In this document: positions 1 through 7,841 of the stretch, one piece after another | Position numbering within the stretch: the first letter of the stretch is position 1 | Layout of the letters: each line of letters begins with the position of its first letter | Origin: Paracoccaceae bacterium | GTDB lineage: Bacteria; Pseudomonadota; Alphaproteobacteria; Rhodobacterales; Rhodobacteraceae | Length of the DNA stretch: 64,000 nucleotides | Direction: 5' to 3' | Assembly (NCBI GenBank): GCA_012103375.1 | Contig: WLWX01000001.1 | Coordinates: 1,106,501 to 1,170,500 of the forward strand | The notes under the pieces: generated by a model | Database searches by the model: none | Told to the model about the DNA's origin: nothing | Seen by the model: only the letters and a program-made list of their open reading frames with translations | Position numbers and translations under genes: made by a program

Positions 1-164
1 ATCTTGTAATGTGATGTTTTCTAACAATAAAAATCGCATCCGATCAGCGCCGGACCATTGAATGTGACAAAATCGCCATCCCGTTTCTGTCCAATGGGTG
101 GTCAGAGGGGCAATTTTTTGCAATTGTGCCGGAAAATAATAACGGGGCAGAGCAGGAACCGCAG

Positions 165-1025
165 ATGCGGCGCTTCGTAACAGCAGCAATATTCGCAGCC
201 ATAGGCGCTGTGGGACCGGGGGCAGCGCAAGACGCGCCGCCCGCGTTCAAGGATTTTACGTTCAAACGCCTGAAGCCGCCGAAATCCGGCAGCCGTCCGA
301 AAATCACGGTTCAGGTTGATCCGACGGTGGATGTTTTCGCGACAGCCCCTGCCGATGCAGGTGCGGGCACAACCCAGGCAGCCGACGAAGACACGGTTAA
401 AGCTGCGGCGCCGAAGGTTTCCGGTTATGAGTGGTTCTGGGCCGAGGTGCCCTCGGCCCTCGGCATTTCCGGAGCGGAGCGATTGTCCAGGGCGATGACC
501 GCCTTGTCGAAAGGCGCCGATGGCACGCCGATCTCTGGCCCGCGCTTGCAGTCGCTGCGCAAAATCGTGGATCGCCATGGCAGCGACATTTTGCTGGCCA
601 CGCTGGGCAAAGATGTCTCGCCCGCGCTGGTACTGGCGGTGATATCGGTGGAATCTGCGGGGCAGGTGGCAGCGCTCAGCGGTGCAGGGGCGCAGGGGCT
701 GATGCAGCTGATGCCGGATACCGCCACGCGATTTGACGTCACCGACACATCGGATCCGCGCCAGAATATCACTGGTGGGGCGGCCTATCTGGATTGGTTG
801 ACGAACAAATTCGACGGCGACGTCATGCTGGCGCTGGCCGGGTATAATGCGGGTGAAAACGCGGTAACCTCTCATTCAGGGGTGCCGCCCTACGTGGAAA
901 CCCGTGCCTATGTCCCGAAGGTCCTGGCCGCGTGGGAGGTTGCGCGCGGATTGTGCAAGACCCGGCCCGAGCTGATTACAGATGCCTGCGTCTTCATCCA
1001 GGGAAAGGCCGCGAGCGATGGCTGA
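165..1025 (+). CDS. Lytic transglycosylase (SLT domain), exported
   Basis: A 286-residue protein that should cleave peptidoglycan glycan strands in the periplasm. Seen: an N-terminal signal peptide (about residues 1-21, ending GAAQ/DAPP), a proline/lysine-rich linker, then a C-terminal SLT fold with VISVESAG (catalytic Glu near 163), GLMQLMP and AGYNAGE. The order of these three motifs is diagnostic of family 1 lytic transglycosylases. I chose the ATG at 165 over an upstream ATG at 126 because it puts MRRFVTAAIF directly at the start of the signal peptide. It overlaps the next gene by 8 bases, so the two are probably co-translated. The exact subclass (MltC/Slt-like) cannot be decided. Confidence 0.9.
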   Translation: MRRFVTAAIFAAIGAVGPGAAQDAPPAFKDFTFKRLKPPKSGSRPKITVQVDPTVDVFATAPADAGAGTTQAADEDTVKAAAPKVSGYEWFWAEVPSALGISGAERLSRAMTALSKGADGTPISGPRLQSLRKIVDRHGSDILLATLGKDVSPALVLAVISVESAGQVAALSGAGAQGLMQLMPDTATRFDVTDTSDPRQNITGGAAYLDWLTNKFDGDVMLALAGYNAGENAVTSHSGVPPYVETRAYVPKVLAAWEVARGLCKTRPELITDACVFIQGKAASDG

Positions 1026-2453
1026 ATTGCGCCCGCTGGTGCTGGACGTCGACGGGACGTTCCTGAAGACCGATATGCTGTTCGAGTGTTTTTGGGCCGG
1101 GTTGGGCCGCGCGCCTTTGGCGACGCTGAAGGCCTGCGCGTTGCATTTTCGGCAGCCCCAGCGCCTGAAGGCGGAACTGGCGCAGATCGCGCCACTGCGG
1201 ACTGACCTGCTGCCGGTTAACCCTGATGTGGCGGGCTATGCGGCCTCGGCCGTGGCGGATGGGCGCGACGTGGTGCTGGCCTCGGCGTCCGATCAGACGC
1301 TGGTGCGTGCGCTGGCCGATGAATATGCGCTGTCGGAAACGGTGTTCGCTTCGGACGGTGAAACAAATCTGAAGGGGCAGGCGAAGGCGGAGGCGCTGGT
1401 TGCCGCTTTCGGAGAACGCGGTTTTGACTATGCCGGGGACGCGCCGGTCGATCGCAAGATCTGGGACCGCGCCGATGGTGCGCTGATTGTCGGCAAGCAA
1501 GACGCCACCGCCGAAGCGCTGAAGGCCGCTGGCCATCGTGTGACCCGGGTTGAGGGCGGCTGGAGCCTGCGCGACCTGATCCGCGCCCTGCGCCCGCACC
1601 AGTGGGTTAAGAACGTGCTGTTGTTCTTGCCGATGATCGCCGCCCATGAATTCGCGCTGGCGACCATCGGGCTGGTGTTGCTGGGCATCATGGCATTCTC
1701 GGCCGTGGCCAGTTGCATATATATAGTGAACGATCTGCTGGATCTTGAAGCGGATCGCCTGCATCCGACCAAACAGAACCGCCCCTTTGCCAGCGGAGCG
1801 GTGCCGATACAGGTCGGTATGGCGACCTGCGCGGCCCTCGGGGTGTTCGCGCTGGGCCTTGCGGCAGTGCTGAGCCCGGCATTCCTGGCCGTCATATTCT
1901 GCTATATGGTGCTTGCGCTGTCTTATTCGCTGCGCCTCAAGCGGATGCGCTGGATCGACATCGCAACGCTGGCGATGCTGTACACAATACGCGTGATCGC
2001 CGGGGCCGCGGCCAGCGGGGTCGAGGCGTCTTTCTACATGCTGGTCTTTATCTTCCCGGTTTTCGTCACTCTGGGCTGCGTCAAGCGCCTGACCGAACTG
2101 ACTCTGGCCACCAGCGACGAACCCCTGCCAGGGCGCGGCTATGGCCGCAACGACAGGGGCGACCTGCTGAACGTGGGTGCGTTGGGCATTGTCGGGGCGT
2201 TGGTGATCTTTTTCTGTATTCGCGAACGCCGCAAGATGCCGAGCTATACCCGACAGTCTGGATGCTGTGGCTGGCGCTGATCCCGATTGCCATCTGGCTG
2301 ATCCGAATGCTGGCGCTGGGGTTTCTGGGGCGGCAGGATTACGACCCCATCGTTTTTGCGATGCGCGACAAACTGGGCATCGGACTGCTGCTGATCACGG
2401 TAAGCCTGATGTTCTATGCCGCCGGGCTTTGGGCCGAGTGGTTCGGCGGCTAA
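1018..2453 (+). pseudogene. HAD-UbiA fusion prenyltransferase, frameshifted
   Basis: Fusion of an N-terminal HAD phosphatase-like domain (LDVDGT, Asp10/Asp12) to a C-terminal UbiA membrane prenyltransferase (NDLLDLEADRLHP near residue 238, followed by KQNRPFASG, and several membrane segments). Family members of this fusion attach a phosphoribosyl or similar sugar group to a polyprenyl phosphate (decaprenylphosphoryl-5-phosphoribose synthase-like). The start ATG overlaps the transglycosylase stop region. The reading frame is lost at a T-run around 2209-2214: frame 1 stops at 2280 after an unrelated tail, while frame 3 continues LYSRTPQDAELYP into LALIPIAIWL and ends at 2453. Restoring one base gives about 478 residues. 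This is either a sequencing error or a true inactivation. Confidence 0.85.
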
Positions 2454-2462
2454 AGAACTCAA

Positions 2463-2547
2463 TGCCTTCGGCGAGGATATTTCCAGGTCAATGATGGTGG
2501 TCTGAGCACAGGTCATCATTGACCCGAAAATATCCCCGCCGGAGGCA
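2463..2547. repeat. Long inverted repeat between convergent genes (family A)
   Basis: Two arms of 34 bases (2463-2496 and 2514-2547) are near-perfect inverse complements, separated by 17 bases. The arm consensus runs from TGCCTCCGGCGGGGATAT to TCAATGATG. It sits exactly between the convergent UbiA and SDR genes and can form a hairpin in either transcript, so it may act as a bidirectional terminator. Single arms of the same family recur at 39170-39199 and 47235-47268. Confidence 0.85.
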
Positions 2548-2555
2548 AGAAGTTT

Positions 2556-3293
2556 TCAGATCTTCAGCTTCTTGAAAATTGGTTCCGGGATCGTGCGGAT
2601 GATCCCCATGATCACCATCCAGATCGCCGGGGAATAGATCGTGTTGCGCCGTTTCTTCACCGCCTTCACGATATCGCCGGCAACCTTGTCCGGGCTGGCA
2701 AGCAGAACCAGCCCGTCAAGGCCCCAGGTCATGGCCGTGTCCACCATGCCCGGTTTCACTGTAACAACATGCCCGCCTGCGCGGTTCAGCCGGTTTCTGA
2801 GCCCGCTGAGGTAGGTGGCAAACCCCGCCTTGGTGGACCCGTAAACGTAATTCCCCAATCGCCCGCGATCCCCCGCGACCGAGGCGACACCGACGATTGT
2901 GCCACGCCCACGCTCTTCAATCATCGGGGCCAGCATTTGCAGAAACCGCATGGGGCCTGCGTAATTGTCGATCACCGTCGCCTCGATAAGGGCGGTGTCG
3001 GCGTCGATCTGGTCCTGCGCAGGCATCGAGCCTGTGAAAACCGCCGCATTCAGCGCGCCTTCTTCGTATGCCGCGCGCGAGAGGATGTTTCGAAAACCCT
3101 CAGGGGCGGCGGTATCAAATGCCATCGCCTCGGCGAAACGCGCCCCGCGCAGGGCGGCGTCATTGGCCAGTGTTGCCAGCTCTGCCTTGTCGCGCCCGGC
3201 CAGGATCAGCCCGGCGCCGTCCTCGGCCATCTGGCGGGCGAACGACCGGGCAATTGCCGAGGTCGCGCCCAGAATGATCCAGGTCTGTTGCAT
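2556..3293 (-). CDS. SDR-family oxidoreductase, DprE2-like
   Basis: A 245-residue short-chain dehydrogenase. The N-terminal nucleotide-binding loop reads ILGATSAIAR (Gly9-Ile14), the catalytic serine lies in VASVAG (near 138) and the YxxxK pair is Tyr151/Lys155. Its partner upstream is a DprE1-like FAD oxidase, and the two reading frames overlap by one base (TGATG). In actinobacteria DprE1 oxidises and DprE2 reduces the 2-position of decaprenylphosphoryl-ribose to give the arabinose form. By analogy this enzyme should perform the NAD(P)H-dependent reduction, but the actual polyprenyl sugar here is inferred. I chose the start at 3293 because it begins at MQQTWIILG; an upstream in-frame ATG would run deep into the preceding gene. 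Confidence 0.85.
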   Translation of the reverse strand: MQQTWIILGATSAIARSFARQMAEDGAGLILAGRDKAELATLANDAALRGARFAEAMAFDTAAPEGFRNILSRAAYEEGALNAAVFTGSMPAQDQIDADTALIEATVIDNYAGPMRFLQMLAPMIEERGRGTIVGVASVAGDRGRLGNYVYGSTKAGFATYLSGLRNRLNRAGGHVVTVKPGMVDTAMTWGLDGLVLLASPDKVAGDIVKAVKKRRNTIYSPAIWMVIMGIIRTIPEPIFKKLKI

Positions 3294-4603
3294 CACGTAC
3301 TCCTCAGGTTCAGGCGCCGGATCAGGTCGGTGTGCAGCACGCCGCCTGGATCGGCCTTGGCGCAGGCTTTCGCCCAAGCGCTGTGTTCGGGGTACATCGC
3401 GCGGATCGTTTCGCCAGTGGCCAGCGCGTCCTTTGCCAGATAAATGCGCCCGCCGGCGTCGGCTGCGGCCTGTTCAAGCTCTGCTATCAGGGTGCTCACG
3501 CCGCCCCGGTTCGGGAAATCGACGGCCAGCGTGTAGCCTTCCATCGGGAATGACATCATGCCCGCGCGCCCGGCCCCCATACGTTTCAACACGGCGAGGG
3601 GGGAGGCGAGGCCGCTTGCGGCGATGGTCGCCAGCATGTCGCGCAGCGCATTCGCCCGTTCCAGTGGGACGACGCATTGAAATTGGTGAAATCCGCGCTT
3701 GCCATAAAGCCTGTTCCAGTCGTGGATCCGGTCCAGCGGGAAGAAAAAGTCGCCGATCGGCTTGACCGAGGTGCGCCCCGTCACCGGCACGCGTCGCCAA
3801 TAGGCCGCATTGAAGGTCCGCACGACAGGCCCGGACAGCGCGAAGCCCGGCGCATTGAACGGCACCGATTTTGCGCCCTTCTTGCGTGGCAGCAGGCCCG
3901 AGCCCGTTTCGCCTTCCTCCAGCACTCCGCGACCCAGCGCGGCACCCTTGGCAGTCGCATCGACCCAGCCGACTGTATAGGTCGCCTCGGACGCATCCAG
4001 CAGCGCGATATGTTCGTCCCAGTCGCTGATCCGGCGCTCGGTCACGATCATCACGTCGCCTTTGGCGCGCAGCATGTTGATCTTGGCACTGGCGATCACG
4101 CCGGTTTGCCCCAGTCCGCCGATGGTGGCGCGCCACAGCGTCTTGTCTTTATCCGTGATCGTTCGGGGTTTGCCGCCCGGCGCAATCAGGGTGATCGCCG
4201 CCAGATGCTGCCCGAAGCTGCCCGCGCCGTGGTGGTTCTTCCCGTGCACATCCATCGCGATGGCGCCGCCGACAGTGGCAAAGCCGGTGCCCGGCATCAC
4301 CGGAGGCAGCCAGCCCTTTGGCGCGAAGACCCGCGCGAGGTCGCCCAGGGTCGCGCCCGCCTCAACCTCCAGCACGCCGGATGCGTCATCGAAGCTCAGC
4401 AATCTGTCCAGCCGGGTCATGTTGACCGTTTTGCCGCCGCTGTTCAGACAGGCATCGCCATAGCTGCGGCGCATGCCGAAGGCGGGGCAGGGCGTGTCAG
4501 CGGCCAGCTCGGCCAGACCGGCGCGCTTTTCAGGGCGTGCGATCTGTTCGGTCGCGCTCAGCGCGCGGCCCCAGCCGGTGACAGTCTCAGTTTTCCAGCG
4601 CAT
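3293..4603 (-). CDS. FAD-binding oxidase, DprE1-like
   Basis: A 436-residue flavoprotein of the PCMH/FAD_binding_4 type. It has RSYGDACLNSGG and GFATVGGAIAMDVHGKN, which are the FAD-pyrophosphate loops of this superfamily, and a C-terminal substrate-cap region. It is paired with a DprE2-like SDR immediately downstream and, beyond that, a convergent UbiA-type prenyltransferase. This trio matches the decaprenylphosphoryl-beta-D-ribose 2'-epimerase system. Predicted role: first oxidation step of a polyprenyl-phosphate ribose epimerisation at the inner membrane. Its start overlaps the upstream membrane-protein gene by 17 bases, so the three reverse-strand genes form one operon. The substrate is inferred from family and context only. 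Confidence 0.83.
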   Translation of the reverse strand: MRWKTETVTGWGRALSATEQIARPEKRAGLAELAADTPCPAFGMRRSYGDACLNSGGKTVNMTRLDRLLSFDDASGVLEVEAGATLGDLARVFAPKGWLPPVMPGTGFATVGGAIAMDVHGKNHHGAGSFGQHLAAITLIAPGGKPRTITDKDKTLWRATIGGLGQTGVIASAKINMLRAKGDVMIVTERRISDWDEHIALLDASEATYTVGWVDATAKGAALGRGVLEEGETGSGLLPRKKGAKSVPFNAPGFALSGPVVRTFNAAYWRRVPVTGRTSVKPIGDFFFPLDRIHDWNRLYGKRGFHQFQCVVPLERANALRDMLATIAASGLASPLAVLKRMGAGRAGMMSFPMEGYTLAVDFPNRGGVSTLIAELEQAAADAGGRIYLAKDALATGETIRAMYPEHSAWAKACAKADPGGVLHTDLIRRLNLRST

Positions 4604-5585
4604 GTGCGGCCTTTCGGGAACGGGATTCGGCGAACGGGAACACGCCCAGACCGATCAGAATTGCGAACCAGAGTGTCGTGACGCGGATGATGGCGGTGGC
4701 GGGCACCGAAACCTCCAGCGGGATCCCCTCCAGCGTCAAAAGGGCGATCATCGCCGCCTCGGCCCCGCCAAGCCCGCCGGGCGCGCCGGTCAGGCCACCG
4801 GCGATGGTGGCGAAGACGAAGATGGCGGTGGCCTTGGCCAGCCCAATGTCGGCGCCCATCCAGACCAGCAGCAAATGGAAGGCATAGCATTCGGCCAGCC
4901 AACCGATCAGGCCAAGGGCGATGGCCCCGGCCATCACCGGGGCGGTCGAAAAATGCTCCAGCGTCCTTGCGGCGCGGCGCAGTTTGGCGAACAGGCGCGG
5001 CCAGCGGTTGATCAGGGCAAACAGGGCTTCGGCAATACGCTCTGCCAGGACAGGGCGGGTGACGACGACGGCCAAAAGCAGGGCGATGATCGCGACCGGA
5101 ACGCCACCCGCAACGCCTGTGGTGGATAACGCCAGACCGCCCGCCAGCAGCAGCGCCATCGCCGCCAGATCCGAGGCGCGGTCGATCAGCACCAGCGGGG
5201 CGGTATCTTCAAAGCTTGCGCCGGTTTCCCGCGAAATCCAGCGCATCCGCACCAATTCACCCACACGCCCCGGCGTGACCGTCATCGCGAAGCCGCCGAA
5301 GAAATGGCGCAGATCCTGAACCAAGCTCGTGCCCAGCCTCAAGCAACCCGTGAACAAATGCCAGCGCAGCCCGCGCAGGCCATAGTTCACCAGCGACAGG
5401 CCCAGAAGCCCGGCGAATTGCCAAAGGCTGAGGCGGGCGATTGCGGTGCGTGTTTCCTCCCAGCCGGTGGCCGACGCCAGCCCGATCAGGCCGAACACCA
5501 CAAACGCCAGCAGCCCGCCCAGCAGCAAGGTATCGCGTATCCGGCGCGAGGATCGGCGAGGCAGTTTTGCAGTCATACTCATCAA
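4587..5585 (-). CDS. YbhN/UPF0104-type integral membrane protein
   Basis: A 332-residue polytopic membrane protein with an N-terminal basic stretch, then a LLLGGLLAFVVFGLIGLA segment and about seven further hydrophobic segments. It resembles the lysylphosphatidylglycerol-synthase transmembrane domain (UPF0104/YbhN), including YGLRGLRW and GRVGELVRM in the first half and GGLTGAPGGLGGAEA near the C-terminus. Such proteins are thought to be lipid or lipid-sugar translocases. As the first gene of the dprE1/dprE2-like operon it could move the polyprenyl-linked sugar across the membrane; that job is an inference. Two ATGs lie close together (5585 and 5582); the first is used. Confidence 0.8.
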   Translation of the reverse strand: MMSMTAKLPRRSSRRIRDTLLLGGLLAFVVFGLIGLASATGWEETRTAIARLSLWQFAGLLGLSLVNYGLRGLRWHLFTGCLRLGTSLVQDLRHFFGGFAMTVTPGRVGELVRMRWISRETGASFEDTAPLVLIDRASDLAAMALLLAGGLALSTTGVAGGVPVAIIALLLAVVVTRPVLAERIAEALFALINRWPRLFAKLRRAARTLEHFSTAPVMAGAIALGLIGWLAECYAFHLLLVWMGADIGLAKATAIFVFATIAGGLTGAPGGLGGAEAAMIALLTLEGIPLEVSVPATAIIRVTTLWFAILIGLGVFPFAESRSRKAAHALEN

Positions 5586-5745
5586 GGCCGAGGGCTAGAG
5601 ACAAAGTTAGGCGACAATATGATGCTGTTTCGAAAATCGCGACAATGAAACGGCAGGAATGCGATAGACTTTAAAGAGTGCGACGGCCCCGGAAACGAAA
5701 AAACGGCGACACCGGGGGAGGACCGGCGGGCCTGAATTGGGATTG

Positions 5746-5961
5746 TTACTTCTGCATCGCCGCGTTCAGTGCGACGTCGTCAATATCGCCGCGTGTCAGG
5801 CCGATGTCGGACAGGTCACGGTCGCTCATTAGCGACAGTTCGCGGCGCGTATCGTGATAGGTTTTGGCGCGGCGGGCGTGGTCGCGCATTGCGATGCGCG
5901 CGGCAGCCAGACGGCCAAACAGGCCCATGCCGGGGCGGTGTAGGTCTAGTGCGTGGGACAT
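5746..5961 (-). CDS. DUF1127 family small protein
   Basis: A 71-residue protein. The C-terminal half carries the DUF1127 signature RRELSLMSDRDLSDIGLTRGDID. An AGGAGG Shine-Dalgarno lies about 6 bases before the ATG at 5961, which fixes this start rather than the longer frame from 6108. DUF1127 proteins are small, often arginine-rich and abundant in alphaproteobacteria; some influence phosphate/carbon metabolism and RNA stability. It appears monocistronic, with its own 240-bp upstream region holding TGC-rich palindromes. Confidence 0.85.
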   Translation of the reverse strand: MSHALDLHRPGMGLFGRLAAARIAMRDHARRAKTYHDTRRELSLMSDRDLSDIGLTRGDIDDVALNAAMQK

Positions 5962-5985
5962 TTTGTCCTCCTGATACTCGTTATG

Positions 5986-6073
5986 CTGCAACTGCATTGT
6001 TGCGGCCTCGGGTATGAAGGTAAGCCTCTGGCGTTGGGCCGCAATCCCGGAATTGGGCAATGCTGCTATGCAG
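5986..6073. promoter_or_regulatory. Two TGC-rich palindromes upstream of the DUF1127 gene
   Basis: CTGC-TAT-GCAG (6063-6073) and CTGC-AACT-GCAT (5986-5997) lie 25 and 102 bases upstream of the DUF1127 start. Both fit, the second with one mismatch, the CTGC-N3/4-GCAG shape published for the PHA regulator PhaR in Paracoccus. Each is embedded in a longer related segment (ATGCA...TGCAT type). The regulator assignment is a guess; the repeated symmetry is visible. Confidence 0.4.
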
Positions 6074-6202
6074 CAATTGCATAGTTTCCCTGCGTAATCC
6101 CGGCGCATTCTGCACTTGCGGCGGACATTGGTGCCGTTGGGGGTTGAGGTTTGCCCAAATTACAACACCTATAGCGGCGACACCGGGCAGAAGGGACAAT
6201 CC

Positions 6203-7276
6203 ATGAGCGTGACACAGGACGACATACTGGCCGCACTGGCGCGAATTGCGCTGCCCGAAGGCGGCGACCTGGTGTCCCGCGACCTGATCCGCGCCATGCG
6301 GGTGGACGGCGGCACGGTCAGCTTTGTGATCGAAGCGCCCGATGCCGGGGCGGCGCAGAAGATGGGGCGCATTCGGGACGCTGCCGAAGCATCGGTCAAA
6401 GCGATCCCCGGCGTGACCAGCGCTTCGGTCGTGCTGACGGCACATGGGCCTGCACCGCAGAAAGCACCGCCGCCGGATCTGAAGATCGGGCGGCATCCGA
6501 CCCCGCAGGAGGGGCCGATGCAGGTCGCCGGGGTGGACCGGATCCTGGCCGTCGGCTCGGGCAAAGGCGGGGTGGGGAAATCCACCGTCTCGAGCAACCT
6601 GGCCGTGGCCCTGGCGCGGGCCGGGCGGCGCGTCGGCCTGCTGGATGCAGATATATATGGACCATCGCAGCCCCGGATGATGGGCGTCAGCAAGCGCCCG
6701 GCCTCACCGGATGGCAAGAAGATCCTGCCGCTGACAGCCCATGGCGTGACGATGATGTCCATCGGCCTGATGCTGCCGCCAGAGGAGGCCGTGGTCTGGC
6801 GCGGGCCGATGCTGATGGGGGCGCTGCAACAGATGCTGGGGCAGGTGGAATGGGGGCAGTTGGACGTGCTGATCGTCGATCTGCCGCCCGGCACCGGGGA
6901 TGTGCAGCTGACGCTGTGCCAGAAGACCCAAGTGACCGGCGCGATTGTCGTCAGCACGCCGCAGGATGTTGCCCTGTTGGATGCGCGTCGTGCGCTGACG
7001 ATGTTCAACAAGCTCAACACGCCGGTTCTGGGCCTGATCGAAAACATGTCGACCTATATTTGCCCGAACTGTGGCCACGAAGCGCATCTGTTCGGCCATG
7101 GCGGCGTGCGCGCCGAGGCTGAGAAGGCCGATCTGCCGTTCCTTGGGGAAATCCCGCTAAGCCTTGATGTGCGCATCGCCGGGGACGGCGGCACGCCCAT
7201 CGCTGCGGGCGAGGGGCCGGTGGCTGAGGCCTATGCGCAGCTTGCGGATCGGCTGATCAAGGGCGGAATGTCCTGA
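6203..7276 (+). CDS. apbC: Mrp/NBP35-family Fe-S cluster carrier ATPase
   Basis: A 357-residue P-loop NTPase. The N-terminal 80 residues resemble the DUF59/MIP18 domain. The deviant Walker A GSGKGGVGKST is near residues 128-138, DADIYGPSQPRMM follows, and a C-terminal ICPNCGH (CxxC) binds the cluster between subunits. It should receive and hand over Fe-S clusters in the cytoplasm. I chose the ATG at 6203 because MSVTQDDILAAL is the usual N-terminus; the frame opens earlier at 6116, but that segment does not look coding. It is followed by the long mraZ leader, so it is not part of the division operon. Confidence 0.92.
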   Translation: MSVTQDDILAALARIALPEGGDLVSRDLIRAMRVDGGTVSFVIEAPDAGAAQKMGRIRDAAEASVKAIPGVTSASVVLTAHGPAPQKAPPPDLKIGRHPTPQEGPMQVAGVDRILAVGSGKGGVGKSTVSSNLAVALARAGRRVGLLDADIYGPSQPRMMGVSKRPASPDGKKILPLTAHGVTMMSIGLMLPPEEAVVWRGPMLMGALQQMLGQVEWGQLDVLIVDLPPGTGDVQLTLCQKTQVTGAIVVSTPQDVALLDARRALTMFNKLNTPVLGLIENMSTYICPNCGHEAHLFGHGGVRAEAEKADLPFLGEIPLSLDVRIAGDGGTPIAAGEGPVAEAYAQLADRLIKGGMS

Positions 7277-7290
7277 ACTGTTCCAGATCA

Positions 7291-7418
7291 CGGGAAATCG
7301 CGGGAAACTGCTGAGCTTTAGGCGAATCAAGCGACGCCTACGCTTGGATTCTGGGCGGTTTTGCGTGGCGGATGTCCGATTTCCCACCTGATGGACGCAG
7401 ATCTTCGGGAAATCACGG
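7291..7418 (+). repeat. CGGGAAA repeats at 10-bp spacing
   Basis: CGGGAAATCG is followed directly by CGGGAAACTG (7291-7310), and CGGGAAATCA by CGGAAAAAAC (7406-7425). The ten-base period matches that of MraZ operator boxes (TGGG-N6 units). They lie far upstream of the likely leader promoter, so any role is uncertain. The rest of 7277-7560 shows no gene, apart from an imperfect AATCAAGCG/CGCTTGGATT hairpin near 7326. Confidence 0.3.
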
Positions 7419-7570
7419 AAAAAACTTCAATTTTCTTTCTATACTACATCTAGTAGTAATCGCGGCGCGATGACGCTATGACGTGTGATCACGGGTCGCA
7501 ATTTACGCAATTTTCTGACAATCCGGGCGCCCCTGGAGACCGAAAGTTCTTTCTGCACCACATTTTTCCT

Positions 7571-7598
7571 TTGAGTTCCATGAATTCCCAGCTATACC
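7571..7598 (+). promoter_or_regulatory. Candidate promoter of the mraZ leader with overlapping MraZ boxes
   Basis: TTGAGT (7571-7576) and TATACC (7593-7598), 16 bases apart, make a plausible sigma-70-type promoter with a start near 7605. Read on the minus strand, the same 30 bases (7600 to 7571) hold three units, TGGG, TGGG and TGGA, each exactly 10 bases apart. That is the spacing of E. coli MraZ operator repeats, and they overlap the -10 and spacer. It would allow MraZ to repress its own operon. No experimental support can be seen in sequence. Confidence 0.45.
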
Positions 7599-7604
7599 CA
7601 TTCA

Positions 7605-7808
7605 CACGATGAGTTGGGAAATCGGGGCGCTAAGACCCCACAAAGGCAAAACGCAGGTTTCATACAGGCACCCACTTCATCTGACTGAGATCCGGCGCGC
7701 GAGCGAGCAGACATCCCCCCAGGTGGCGCGCGCGGTCGGACATCCCGGAAACGGGACGAGGGCGGCGGATCGGGCAGTGGCAGCAGCTCGATCCGCCGTT
7801 TCCTATTT
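7605..7808 (+). ncRNA. UpsM-like leader sRNA upstream of mraZ
   Basis: From the candidate start near 7605 to the end of the intrinsic terminator is about 204 nt, and the whole leader to the mraZ ATG is about 237 nt. In Rhodobacter sphaeroides the dcw cluster has an unusually long 5' leader that ends early to give the abundant ~206-nt sRNA UpsM. Position, length and a terminator just before mraZ all match here. A GGGG-CGCTAAGA-CCCC hairpin is present near the 5' end. Sequence identity to UpsM could not be tested, so this is synteny-based. Confidence 0.55.
7763..7808 (+). terminator. Leader terminator/attenuator before mraZ
   Basis: A perfect 10-bp GC-rich stem (7763-7772 with 7789-7798; CGGCGGATCG/CGATCCGCCG) has a 16-base loop and is followed by TTTCCTATTTC. 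It lies 34 bases before the mraZ ATG, so transcription of the whole division cluster must read through it. Confidence 0.75.
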
Positions 7809-7841
7809 CGGGGGACGGTACGGGACGAAGGGGTCGCCAAA

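Noticed and set aside
7605-7841. RNase P RNA or 6S RNA in the mraZ leader
   Set aside because: None of the conserved RNase P core blocks (GAAAGTCC, ACAGAAA) are present and the length is too short. 6S-like long bulged hairpin is not evident.
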